Below are positions 34,116-42,677 of a stretch of 64,000 nt of DNA, piece by piece. Every line of letters starts with the position of its first letter. The first letter of the stretch is position 1. The position numbers were made by a program, and so were the translations under genes. The DNA lies in assembly GCA_003574785.1 (NCBI GenBank), contig QORU01000003.1, positions 186,001 through 250,000 on the forward strand, given 5' to 3'. The notes under the pieces were generated by a model. That model saw only the letters and a list, made by a program, of their open reading frames with translations, did not search any database and was not told where the DNA came from. The stretch is from Taklimakanibacter deserti. GTDB lineage: Bacteria > Pseudomonadota > Alphaproteobacteria > Rhizobiales > Aestuariivirgaceae.

Positions 34116-34870
34116 GCCGGCGCATCGTCATCATCACCGGCGGCGGCATCGGCATCGGCCGCGCCACCGCCCGCGCTTTCGGCGCGCTCGGCGATCATGT
34201 CGTCGTCACCGACATATTGGAGAAGGAAGGCACCGCCGTCGCCGGTGAAATTACCCAGTCGGGCGGCTCGGCCGAATTCCGCAAGCTCGATGTGCGCTCG
34301 AGCATGGCGGCCGATGCGCTCATCGGCGAGGTCGAGAAGCGCCGTGGCCGCATCGACGTCGTCATCGCCAATGCCGGCATCGCGCATAAGGTGCCGCTCG
34401 CCGAATTGAGCGACGAACGCTGGGACTACACTTTCGACATCGACCTCAAGGGCGTGTTCCGCATCATCAGGCCGGCGCTCGCCGGCATGCGCCAGCGCCA
34501 GTCGGGCGCCATCGTCGCCCTCTCCTCCATCATGGGCAGCACCTATGGCTGGAACGAGCATGCGCATTATTCCTCCGCCAAGGCGGGCGTCATCGGCCTG
34601 GTGCGCGGGCTTGCGGTCGAGCTGGCGCGGTCGGGGATCCGGGTCAATGCGGTGGCACCAGGCTATATAAGGACGGCGCAGCTCCTGTCGAAGGAGCATT
34701 CGCTGGGGCCGGATGGGGCGGAGGCCGCGGCACCCATCATTCCCATGGGCCGGCTCGGCGAGCCCGAGGATGTGGCCGATGTCGTCACCTTCCTGGCGTC
34801 CAAGGCCGCGCGCTACATCACCGGCCAGACGATCGTCGTCGATGGCGGGCTTCAGGTCGGGCGCTATTGA
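34112..34870 (+). CDS. SDR-family oxidoreductase
   Basis: A 252-residue classical SDR with TGGGIGIGRA, ANAGIAH, Ser in ALSSIMGS and catalytic HYSSAKAGV. It ends 53 bases inside the convergent alpha/beta hydrolase gene. Sequence differs clearly from the preceding SDR, so the pair is not a recent duplication and the two enzymes may act on different steps. Confidence 0.9.
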   Translation: MSRRIVIITGGGIGIGRATARAFGALGDHVVVTDILEKEGTAVAGEITQSGGSAEFRKLDVRSSMAADALIGEVEKRRGRIDVVIANAGIAHKVPLAELSDERWDYTFDIDLKGVFRIIRPALAGMRQRQSGAIVALSSIMGSTYGWNEHAHYSSAKAGVIGLVRGLAVELARSGIRVNAVAPGYIRTAQLLSKEHSLGPDGAEAAAPIIPMGRLGEPEDVADVVTFLASKAARYITGQTIVVDGGLQVGRY

Positions 34871-35705
34871 GAGCACAGATCCAGTCGGCGATCCCGCGAT
34901 AGGCGTTCTCCCTGGCGCGGTGCAGACGCGGATCCTGCAGGAAGCTGTGATCCGCGAAGGCCTGCATGTCGATGGTGACGGGGCGACCCTTCTCTTTGAG
35001 GGCGTTGGCCAAGGCCAATGAATCGCGGCACAGCGGATCACGGCCGGCGATCAGAAGATGGACCGGGCAGCCTTGCGCATGAGCAAGCGCCGGGATGGAG
35101 TAGGGGCTCAAGCCCTGGCTGCGATTGGCCGCCTGCCAATAGCGTCTGACGCTCAGGGTATCGAGGCCGTCGCTCACGGCGGAAGCCTGATGCAGCGCGG
35201 CATTGGCCCAAAGCCCGAAACAGCCATAGAAGCTCGCCACGCCGATGATGTCCTCCTTCAGCTCGCCGGCATTGCACTCGACCGCAAGCGCCAAAGCTCC
35301 ACCGGCCGAATCGCCGCAGAGAATGGCCGATTCATATCGGCCCAGAAAATGCCGCAGCACGGCAAGACCGTCCGAGATCATGTCCTCGGCCACGAATTCG
35401 GGCGCCAGACGATAGTCGACCGAGATCACCGGCAGGCCGGTCGTTGCGGCGAGGGCGCTCGTTATGTCGGCATGGGTCGAAGGCGAGCCGACGATCCACC
35501 CGCCGCCATGGAAGTAGATGATCGCGCGGTCGCTCGGCGCCGCAGCGTCGTGGATCAGAAGGCGGATCAGCCGCCCGCCGACATCGAGGCTCAGCCATTC
35601 ATGAGCGCCCTTGGGCGGGGCCCGGCAGGCCTGCTCATAATGGGCTCTCAGAAACCTGATATTGTCCCGCCGCCAGTCGAGACGAAGAGAATCGCGTCTG
35701 CTCAT
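34818..35705 (-). CDS. Alpha/beta hydrolase, hormone-sensitive-lipase family
   Basis: A 295-residue esterase-like protein with oxyanion motif HGGGW, nucleophile elbow GDSAGG, acid residue in IAGRDPLC and His in FADHSF. No signal peptide. The C-terminus (RPEARHRRRSSGR) is a basic tail read through the end of the convergent SDR gene, overlap 53 bases. It follows the binding-protein gene by 21 bases and probably belongs to that operon. It would hydrolyse a small ester or amide. Confidence 0.85.
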   Translation of the reverse strand: MSRRDSLRLDWRRDNIRFLRAHYEQACRAPPKGAHEWLSLDVGGRLIRLLIHDAAAPSDRAIIYFHGGGWIVGSPSTHADITSALAATTGLPVISVDYRLAPEFVAEDMISDGLAVLRHFLGRYESAILCGDSAGGALALAVECNAGELKEDIIGVASFYGCFGLWANAALHQASAVSDGLDTLSVRRYWQAANRSQGLSPYSIPALAHAQGCPVHLLIAGRDPLCRDSLALANALKEKGRPVTIDMQAFADHSFLQDPRLHRARENAYRGIADWICALNSARPEARHRRRSSGR

Positions 35706-35726
35706 GCGGCGGGCAGCATACCCCGC

Positions 35727-37286
35727 CTATGAGGCGAACCACCAGCGCTCGGCGCCGCGCGCGCCATCGAGCGGCCAGCTCGAGGTGAGCTTGTCGCCAT
35801 GCTCGACATTGGCGCGCCGGGCATAGATCCAGTTACGAAAGAAGGGGATGATGACCGAGCCCTTGTCGTGCAGGATGCGCTGCATCTCGCCATATTTCTC
35901 GGCCCGCTTCTTCTGGTCGAGCTCGGCGCGCGCTTCCAGCATCAGTTGGTTGAAGCGATCGTCCTTGAAATGCGAGTCGTTCCAGTCGGCGCCCGCCGCA
36001 TAGCCCAGCGTGAAGATGATGTCGGGCGTCGGACGCTGGCCCCAGCCGGCCAGGCAGAAGGGCTTCTTGAGCCAGATATTGGACCAGTAGCTGTCATTGG
36101 CCTCGCGGATCACATTGACCTCGATGCCGGCGGCGCGCGCCGTCTCCTGGAAAAGGAGCGCCATGTCGACGCCCGAGGTGATGACGACATCGGCGGCCGA
36201 GAGGTCCACTTTGAGGTTCTCGAGGCCGGCTTTCTTGAGATGGAATTTGGCCTTCTCCGGGTCATAGGCGCGCTGTTCGATCGAGCCGTCATAATAGGGC
36301 ATGATCGGGCTGATCGGATGGTCGTTGCCGATCGATCCGTGGCCGTTCACCACCATCTTGACCGTCGCCTCGCGATCGACCGCATATTTCAAGGCGAGCC
36401 TGACATCGGGATTGTCGAAGGGAGCGACATCCTGAAACATCGGCATCGAGACATGCGTGCCGGTCGGCACCTCGTCCACTTTGAGATTGCTGTCCCGCTC
36501 CAGCATATGCACAGTCTTGAAGTCGCATTCGATCATGGCGTCGAGCGAATTGTTGAGCAGCGCCGTCTGGCGTGCATTGACGTCGGGGATCGCCGTATAT
36601 TCCACCCCGTCGAAATAGGCGCTGTCGGCCTTCCAGTAATTCTTGAAGCGCTCGAGCGTCGCCTTGACGCCCGGATCGAAGCTTTTCACCACATAGCCGC
36701 CGCAGCCTGCGTCATTGGCGAAGCTCACCTTGCCCTCGCCATCGGCCGGCAGCATCACCAGGTGATAGTCGGTGAGGAGATAAGGCAGGTCGGCATTGCC
36801 GCTCGACAGTTTCACGACGACGGTGTTCTTGTCATCGGCCTTGATGCTCTCGACCGACGTGAGCAGCGATTTGGCGCCCGAGGTCGATTTCTCGCCGCGA
36901 TGATGGTTGAGGGACGCCACCGCGTCATTGGCGTCGAAGGTCTTGCCATTGTGGAATTCGACACCCTTGCGCAGCTTCAGCATCCAGGTCTTGGCGTCGC
37001 CGGAGGTTTCCCAGGATTCGGCGAGTTCGCCCTTGACGCCGTTGTCGGGCGCGATCTCGGTCAGGAAATTGCGCTGCGTATGCGCCATGGTGATCATGAA
37101 GCGCGAATTGGTGGTCGCGGGATCCATGCTGTCGGTGGTGTTGCCGTCATCGAGGCCGGCGCGGAACAAGCCGCCTTTGGCCGGCGCGCTGCGCGCGGCC
37201 TTCGACCAGAGGACATTTGCAGCGGTGAGGCTTAAGCCCGCGGCGAGTGCCGATTGCATGAAGGCGCGGCGGTCGAGCTTTCCCAT
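35727..37286 (-). CDS. Dpp/Opp-type periplasmic binding protein (Tat signal)
   Basis: A 519-residue SBP family 5 protein. The leader MGKLDRRAFMQSALAAGLSL fits a Tat signal. Family marks: TDSMDPATTNSRFM, WMLKLRKGVEFHNGKTFDANDAV, and AYDPEKAKFHLKKAGL. The family binds peptides, nickel, opines or glycosides. No DppBCDF-type permease or ATPase genes are adjacent, so it relies on a partner elsewhere. A 94-base gap separates it from the isochorismatase-fold gene upstream. Confidence 0.9.
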   Translation of the reverse strand: MGKLDRRAFMQSALAAGLSLTAANVLWSKAARSAPAKGGLFRAGLDDGNTTDSMDPATTNSRFMITMAHTQRNFLTEIAPDNGVKGELAESWETSGDAKTWMLKLRKGVEFHNGKTFDANDAVASLNHHRGEKSTSGAKSLLTSVESIKADDKNTVVVKLSSGNADLPYLLTDYHLVMLPADGEGKVSFANDAGCGGYVVKSFDPGVKATLERFKNYWKADSAYFDGVEYTAIPDVNARQTALLNNSLDAMIECDFKTVHMLERDSNLKVDEVPTGTHVSMPMFQDVAPFDNPDVRLALKYAVDREATVKMVVNGHGSIGNDHPISPIMPYYDGSIEQRAYDPEKAKFHLKKAGLENLKVDLSAADVVITSGVDMALLFQETARAAGIEVNVIREANDSYWSNIWLKKPFCLAGWGQRPTPDIIFTLGYAAGADWNDSHFKDDRFNQLMLEARAELDQKKRAEKYGEMQRILHDKGSVIIPFFRNWIYARRANVEHGDKLTSSWPLDGARGAERWWFAS

Positions 37287-37380
37287 GACAGTCTCCTCCG
37301 AAACTCTGTTGTGCTTGGAGAAAGACTAGACCGCAGTCATAGGCTCAAATGTTCAACTCTCGTCGATTTATGTGCAGGGA

Positions 37381-38064
37381 TCAGAGTTCGGCATAGCGGT
37401 CGGCCGCATCGGTGAAATTGAAGAGGATCGGCACGGGGCGCTCGGCGACCCAGGCCTGGATCGTCTTTCCGTCGAGCAGCTCCATGGCGCCCGCCGTATC
37501 GGTGACCGCGCCGCCATAAAGACGGTTGGCGAGATTGATCACGGCGGTCTTGTGCATCGCCGAGGTGGCACTGCCGCAAGCGTCCTTGACCAGGAGAACG
37601 CGGTATCCTTGCGCGACGCTGTCGCGCACCGTTGCCGCGACGCAAGCCTCCGTCCACACCCCCGCGATCACCAGCCATTCGATCTGTGCTTCGCTCAGCA
37701 GGGGCTGCAGATTTCCCTCGCAGAAGGCGCTGGCATCGTTCTTGTAGATGACGGGCTCCGACCCTTGCGGCGCCACTTCCGTGCAGATCGCGGTCAGCGG
37801 ATTGACCGCGTCGCTGAAGGTAGGCTTGCCGTCCGATGTCACGGGCTCGAAAGGCCGGGGAGGGTGCTGCGCGAAGTCGCGCCGATAGGCCGCGTGGACG
37901 ACGAGGCGGCCGGTCGCGCGCGCCCCCGCCAGCAATTTGGCGGCGTTGGCCAGGACATTGTCGAAGCCGAAGACGGAGTAAAGCGGGTCGCGGCGCTGCT
38001 CCTCCTGCAGGTCGACCAGCAGCAAGGCAACCTTCTTGTCTGCAAAGGAAATCGCCGTCTTCAT
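37381..38064 (-). CDS. Isochorismatase-fold cysteine hydrolase
   Basis: A 227-residue protein. Triad: D18 in LLLVDLQEEQ, Lys in VIYKNDASAF and Cys in GVWTEACVAATVRDS. It is distinct from the paralogue at 25254. It ends the stop-start pair with the M24 protein gene (9-base gap), suggesting one pathway. The M24 plus isochorismatase-fold pairing echoes creatine breakdown (creatinase, N-carbamoylsarcosine amidohydrolase), though the exact substrate is not determined. Confidence 0.88.
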   Translation of the reverse strand: MKTAISFADKKVALLLVDLQEEQRRDPLYSVFGFDNVLANAAKLLAGARATGRLVVHAAYRRDFAQHPPRPFEPVTSDGKPTFSDAVNPLTAICTEVAPQGSEPVIYKNDASAFCEGNLQPLLSEAQIEWLVIAGVWTEACVAATVRDSVAQGYRVLLVKDACGSATSAMHKTAVINLANRLYGGAVTDTAGAMELLDGKTIQAWVAERPVPILFNFTDAADRYAEL

Positions 38065-38073
38065 TTCACACTC

Positions 38074-39378
38074 TCACACTTCCGTGCCCAGCAACTCGTC
38101 CTCGTAAGGGAAGCGGGAAATCAGCTGGGGTCCGTTCTCGGTCACGAGGAGCTCGTCTTCGAGCTTGACGCCTTCCCGGCCGCCTTTCTCGCCAATATAG
38201 CTTTCGACGCTCACCACCATGCCGGGCTCGATCGTGCCTTCCCGTCCATAAGTCGCGAAGTCCATAGCATGGGCGATGAAGGGTGTCTCGCCATGCATGC
38301 CGACCCCGTGCATGACCGAGGTATAGCGCTGATCGATGAAGCGCTCGGGGATCTTCCAGGCCTTCTCGGCGATCTCGCGGAAGCTCATGCCGGGCTTGAT
38401 GATGCCGATATTGTGCTGCACCTGATCATGGGACATGCGGTAGAGCGCCTTCTGATAGGGTGAAGGCTTGCCCGGACCGCAGCGGAAGGTGCGGGAGAAG
38501 TCGGAATAATAGCCGAAGCAGCCTATGGTGTCGGTGTCGAGCGCCACCAGTTCGCCGGGCCGCACGCGCCTCCCGCTCGCCTCGCTGAACCAGGGATTGG
38601 TGCGCTGGCCCGAGGTCAGAAGCCTGGTCTCGATGAACTCGCCGCCCTGGCGGATGACCTCGTGATACATGACGGCAAAAAGCTCGTTCTCGGTGATGCC
38701 CGGCTTGATCGCATCGCGCACCGCCGCGACCGCGGCTTCAGCACCCGTCATGCTGATCTGGAGGCATTTGATCTCCTCCGGCGTCTTCACCGCGCGAACG
38801 GCGAGGATCTCGCCCTGGCAATCCCTGACATCGAGGCCCTGTTTTTCGAGCGCCAGCGCCTGGAGGTGGCTGCAGCGGTCGAGACCGATCTTGCGGTTGC
38901 CGGGGGCATGCTCGCGCATCAGGTCGGCGATCTCGGCCGCGAAGGGCCCCGCCGTCTCATTGTCCTTGCCGGAGACCGACGACCAGACGAGCTTGCTCGG
39001 GCGTGCCTCATCGACCGTGTCGAGCTTCGTCGAGACGTGGTAGCTCTGGGGATATTCGAACAATATGATGGGGCCCTCGACGGGCACGAAGAAATAGCGC
39101 GTCGAATTGCGCAGGAAATAGCCGAACATGTTGCGCGAGCCGGTCGCATAGCGCTGGTTGTAGGGATCGAACAGCAGCACGGCGCCGTAATCGGCCTTTT
39201 TCATCCATTGGCGCAGCTTCGTGAGCCGCTCGCGCCGCAGCGCCACGGCGTCTACGGCCGGGGGCTCGGTGTCCGACAGCCACATGTTGTTGGCGGGCTC
39301 ATCGGCCGCCGGATGGCGCATATGATCGCCGAAGTCGACATCATCGACCTTGTCGGGGTTGAAGACGACGATGCTCAT
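38074..39378 (-). CDS. M24 peptidase-fold protein, DddP-like but without the catalytic Asp
   Basis: A 434-residue pita-bread-fold protein. Whole-length pattern matches the DMSP lyase DddP: LLFDPYNQRYATGSRNM, GGEFIETRLLTSGQRTNPW, ALDTDTIGCFG, SDFSRTF, VMHGVGMHGETP, SVESYIGEKGG, KLEDELLV. Metal ligands (Asp residues in DTD and SDFS, His in MHGVG, the two late Glu) look kept. In DddP, as I recall, the Asp six residues after that His (Asp377) does the chemistry; here it is Gly. So it is probably a related hydrolase or lyase, not a DMSP lyase. Confidence 0.82.
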   Translation of the reverse strand: MSIVVFNPDKVDDVDFGDHMRHPAADEPANNMWLSDTEPPAVDAVALRRERLTKLRQWMKKADYGAVLLFDPYNQRYATGSRNMFGYFLRNSTRYFFVPVEGPIILFEYPQSYHVSTKLDTVDEARPSKLVWSSVSGKDNETAGPFAAEIADLMREHAPGNRKIGLDRCSHLQALALEKQGLDVRDCQGEILAVRAVKTPEEIKCLQISMTGAEAAVAAVRDAIKPGITENELFAVMYHEVIRQGGEFIETRLLTSGQRTNPWFSEASGRRVRPGELVALDTDTIGCFGYYSDFSRTFRCGPGKPSPYQKALYRMSHDQVQHNIGIIKPGMSFREIAEKAWKIPERFIDQRYTSVMHGVGMHGETPFIAHAMDFATYGREGTIEPGMVVSVESYIGEKGGREGVKLEDELLVTENGPQLISRFPYEDELLGTEV

Positions 39379-39518
39379 ATGCCGCAAATCCTTTCGAATG
39401 CCGGGAAAGCTCGAAAATGGCCGACTTCGCCGGTGACGAATGTGCAGTTTTGAGAGAAAAATGTGCTTTGATCATCGCCTGATGCGATCTTATTCATACC
39501 CTCATGGAGTCAGCCGCA

Positions 39519-39977
39519 ATGACAGGAGTCACGTTTCGCCGCGCCCGGGCCGCAGATATCCCGGCGATCATCGCCCTTCTGGCCGATGATGGCCTGGGTC
39601 GACAGCGCGAGGATACCGGCTCTCCGCTGAACCCCAAATATCTGGAGGCCTTCCAGGCCATCGACGCCGATCCCCGACAACTGCAAGCGGTCGCTGTCCT
39701 CGGCGATGAGGTGGTCGGCAGCTTGCAGCTCACCTTCATCCCGGGACTGTCGCGCAAAGGGGCGTGGCGCGGCCAGATCGAGAGCGTCAGGGTTGCGGCG
39801 AAGCACCGCGGATCTGGGCTCGGGCAGCGGATGTTCGAATGGGCGATCGATCAATGCCGGGCGAAGGGCTGCGATCTCGTCCAGCTGACGACGGACAAGA
39901 GACGTTCCGATGCACATCGCTTCTATGAGAGGCTCGGCTTCACCGGCAGCCATGTCGGCTACAAGCTGACGCTATGA
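39519..39977 (+). CDS. GNAT-family N-acetyltransferase
   Basis: A 152-residue protein starting MTGVTFRRARAADIPAII, with the acetyl-CoA loop VRVAAKHRGSGLGQRMFEWA and the C-terminal QLTTDKRRSDAHRFYERLGF. ATG 39519 has GGAG 9 bases upstream; ATG 39504 is possible. Divergent from the M24 gene. Family members of this type acetylate small amines or are toxin/antibiotic resistance enzymes. Substrate unknown. Confidence 0.88.
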   Translation: MTGVTFRRARAADIPAIIALLADDGLGRQREDTGSPLNPKYLEAFQAIDADPRQLQAVAVLGDEVVGSLQLTFIPGLSRKGAWRGQIESVRVAAKHRGSGLGQRMFEWAIDQCRAKGCDLVQLTTDKRRSDAHRFYERLGFTGSHVGYKLTL

Positions 39978-40127
39978 ACCGCCTGTGACTATTCCAGTTT
40001 TTTATCTCTTGACATTGCGGGCCAAGCCGTGGTGTTGGAAAATATCAGAGTCGGAAACTGCGTGCCTGCTGCCGGGCGCATTGCTTCTGTAAATTCCGTT
40101 GCTCTCTCTTCCGACAAGGACCATCAG

Positions 40128-40499
40128 ATGACCAGCATGCTCTGCCTAAGCGCGGCGCTCGACCGCGTCGTTGCGCCATGGGCGGCGAAGATTGCCGTGT
40201 TCTTCGCCATCATTGTCGAAATCCTAGTGGCTATTGCGGAAAGCATCCATGACACCGTGCAGGAGCTGCGCGCCTGTTACCGGAGGCCCGGGCGGCGACT
40301 CCTGGCTCTGTGTCACCCGACGGTGCGCCTTTGGCGAGCCCGCTCCGTGCTCTTGCGCGCAAGGCGCTCGCCCGCATTCGAGCGGTTCTCGTCCCTCTGT
40401 CCACGCGGGTTGCGCGAATCCCGGCAAGCCTTGTCGCCGCGATCGGTGCCGGAGGCGAAGGATATTGAAAGGTATGAAAGGTTATCGAAAGGGAATTGA
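40128..40499 (+). CDS. Possible small membrane protein
   Basis: A 123-residue frame with AAGGA 8 bases before ATG 40128 and one hydrophobic helix (KIAVFFAIIVEILVAIAESI) followed by HDTVQELRACYRR and an Arg-rich tail. The tail runs into a simple repeat tract (40461-40513), which supplies its last residues. Unrecognised. Coding status is uncertain and only the first 60 residues look protein-like. Confidence 0.35.
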   Translation: MTSMLCLSAALDRVVAPWAAKIAVFFAIIVEILVAIAESIHDTVQELRACYRRPGRRLLALCHPTVRLWRARSVLLRARRSPAFERFSSLCPRGLRESRQALSPRSVPEAKDIERYERLSKGN

Positions 40500-40513
40500 A
40501 AGGGTATTGAAAG
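40461..40513 (+). repeat. Short tandem repeat, five units of about 10 bases
   Basis: Degenerate units GATATTGAAAG, GTATGAAAG, GTTATCGAAAG, GGAATTGAAAG, GGTATTGAAAG in a row, consensus near GGTATTGAAAG. It lies between the possible membrane protein end and the convergent GlxA-type regulator. Slippage would change its copy number. Confidence 0.7.
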
Positions 40514-40570
40514 CGAGGGCACCAATGCCCCATGCCCCCACGTAAAGAATCGATGCAGCTTTGCGGGATG

Positions 40571-41521
40571 TTAACTCTTGCGCGCCTTTCCCGGCGTCGC
40601 GCCAAAGACGGCTTTATAAGCGCGCACAAAGGAGGAGAAGCTCGAATAGCCGCAAGCGAGCCCCACCTCGCGCACCGACATCTTGGAATGAGCGAGAAGG
40701 TCGCGGGCGCGCTCCATGCGGAAGCGGCGGTAATATTCGGCGGGACCCAGGCCGAATTCGGCCTTGAACAGCCTTTCGAGCTGGCCCATCGACAGGCCGA
40801 GCCTGACGGCGATGGCGGAAACTTCCTCGCTCTTCTCGCTCGCCTTCTCCATGAGCGCGACCGCCTTGAGGACGACATCGTCGCGAATGCCGGTGCGCAG
40901 ACGCAGTTGCAGGCGTTCGCGATCGGCGCTCGCCTTGATGCGATCATGCACGAACCATTCCGCGACTTGCCGCGACAGCTCGGTGCCGTGATGGCCCGCG
41001 ATCAGCTCCAGCATCATGTCCATGGCGCCGACGCCGCCGGCGCAGGTGAAGCGGGTGCGGTCGATGACGAAGATGCGCCGCGCCAGGCGGATATGGGGAA
41101 AGGCCTCGAGAAAGGCGGGCTGGCTCTGCCAATGCAAAGTGCAGGTATAGCCGTCGAGCAAACCGGCGCGGGCGAGATAGAAGGCGCCGTCGGCGACGCT
41201 GCCGATATGAGCCCCGAGGCGCAGATTCTTCCTGATCCAGGACAGCGGCTTCTTGGCGTCGAGCCGGTCGGCATCGCCTCCCGAGCAGACGACGATGTAA
41301 TCGGCCGAGGGTGCCTTAGCGGCGGCATAATGCGGCGTGACGGCAATCCCGTTCGACGCCGTCACCCGATTCTCATCGGGTCCGACGATCGTCCAGTCAT
41401 AGAGCTTGGCGGAGGCGATCACATTGGCGGCCCGGAGCGGCTCGATGACCGCGCTGAAGGCCATCATGGGGAAGCCGGGAAAGATCAGGACGGCGAAGGT
41501 GACGGTGGAACGGCTCGCCAT
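40571..41521 (-). CDS. GlxA/FtrA-type regulator: DJ-1/GATase1-like domain plus AraC HTH
   Basis: A 316-residue protein. Start ATG 41521 (MASRSTVTFAVLIFPGF) fits the family; the longer frame before it is not protein-like. N-terminal DJ-1/PfpI-like domain (about 8-180: YIVVCSGGDADRL, GAHIGSVADGAFYLARAGLLDG) and C-terminal AraC HTH pair (RLGLSMGQLERLFKAEFG, GLACGYSSFSSFVRAYKAVFG). Relatives GbdR, CdhR and ArgR-like proteins activate catabolism of betaine, carnitine or arginine. It lies 55 bases beyond the importer ATPase gene and is likely its co-transcribed regulator. Confidence 0.9.
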   Translation of the reverse strand: MASRSTVTFAVLIFPGFPMMAFSAVIEPLRAANVIASAKLYDWTIVGPDENRVTASNGIAVTPHYAAAKAPSADYIVVCSGGDADRLDAKKPLSWIRKNLRLGAHIGSVADGAFYLARAGLLDGYTCTLHWQSQPAFLEAFPHIRLARRIFVIDRTRFTCAGGVGAMDMMLELIAGHHGTELSRQVAEWFVHDRIKASADRERLQLRLRTGIRDDVVLKAVALMEKASEKSEEVSAIAVRLGLSMGQLERLFKAEFGLGPAEYYRRFRMERARDLLAHSKMSVREVGLACGYSSFSSFVRAYKAVFGATPGKARKS

Positions 41522-41576
41522 GGTGCCAATCAGGGAAAGAGGTGAGTGCCGGAACGGCCACCGGTTATCAAAACCG

Positions 41577-42674
41577 TCAGGCCCGGGCAATGGCGCGATC
41601 GGTCTCGCCGTCAATGAGGACGGCGCGGCCCATGTCGATATCGATCGAAATGTTGCCGGTGGCGCCGTTGATGTCATGCGACGGAAGCTCGGCGACAAGG
41701 CTCTGCGCGCCGATGCGGCACGTGACGAGGCTGCGCGAGCCCGTGGGCTGCACCAGCTCGATTTTCGCGAGGAAACGGACCTTGCCTTTGACGGGCGGCG
41801 CAGGCGACGCCACGCTGATGTGCTCAGGCCTTATGCCGATGATGACGGGCTTGCCCGGCGTCACGCGTATATTCGTCGGCAGAGGCAATTCGGTGCCGTC
41901 GCTCATGACGATGACCGTCGTGCCCTTGCCGGACTTGACCGCGCCCTCCAGGAAATTGATGCGCGGCGAGCCGAGGAAGCCCGCGACGAAACGCGAGGCC
42001 GGCCGCTCGAAGAGATTGAGCGGCTTGCCCACTTGCTCGATCACGCCGCCATTGAGGAGGACCATGCGGTCGGCGAGCGTCATGGCCTCGATCTGATCGT
42101 GGGTGACATAAATGACCGTCTTGCCGATGTCCTGATGCAGACGCTTGATCTCGCCCCGCATCTCGTCGCGCAATTGCGCATCGAGATTGCTCAAGGGCTC
42201 GTCGAACAGGAAGACCTGGGCGTTGCGGACGATGGCGCGGCCGATCGCGACGCGCTGCCGCTGGCCGCCCGAGAGCTGGCGCGGATAGCGCTCGAGCAGT
42301 CTGTCGACGCCCAGCATCGCTGCGGCCCGCTTCACCCGCGTCTCCACTTCCGCCTCGGGCGTCTTGCGGGCGCGCAGACCAAAGGCGATGTTGTCGAAGA
42401 CCGTCATATAGGGATAGAGCGCATAGGACTGGAACACCATGGCGATGTCGCGCTCGCGCGGCCGCATGTCATTGACGATACGATCGCCGATCCTGATGGT
42501 GCCGCCATCGATATCTTCGAGGCCAGCGATCATGCGCAGGAGCGTGGTCTTGCCGCAGCCCGACGGTCCGACCAGGACGGCGAACTCGCCCGATGCGATC
42601 TCGAGGTCGATGCCGCGCACCGCATGGACCTCGCCATAATATTTCTGCGCGCCTGCGATGGTGACTGCCGCCAT
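41577..42674 (-). CDS. Sugar-type ABC ATPase (UgpC/MalK-like)
   Basis: A 365-residue ATPase: Walker [10 protein letters not shown], signature [15 protein letters not shown], Walker [18 protein letters not shown]-loop YVTHDQIEA, and a C-terminal TOBE/OB region of about 120 residues. This type serves CUT1 sugar importers and can be shared among them. Last structural gene of the CUT1 set. Confidence 0.92.
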   Translation of the reverse strand: MAAVTIAGAQKYYGEVHAVRGIDLEIASGEFAVLVGPSGCGKTTLLRMIAGLEDIDGGTIRIGDRIVNDMRPRERDIAMVFQSYALYPYMTVFDNIAFGLRARKTPEAEVETRVKRAAAMLGVDRLLERYPRQLSGGQRQRVAIGRAIVRNAQVFLFDEPLSNLDAQLRDEMRGEIKRLHQDIGKTVIYVTHDQIEAMTLADRMVLLNGGVIEQVGKPLNLFERPASRFVAGFLGSPRINFLEGAVKSGKGTTVIVMSDGTELPLPTNIRVTPGKPVIIGIRPEHISVASPAPPVKGKVRFLAKIELVQPTGSRSLVTCRIGAQSLVAELPSHDINGATGNISIDIDMGRAVLIDGETDRAIARA

Positions 42675-42677
42675 GAT

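Noticed and set aside
35799..37235. 478-codon plus-strand frame over the family 5 receptor
   Set aside because: Antisense shadow; the minus strand carries a complete Tat-signal receptor.
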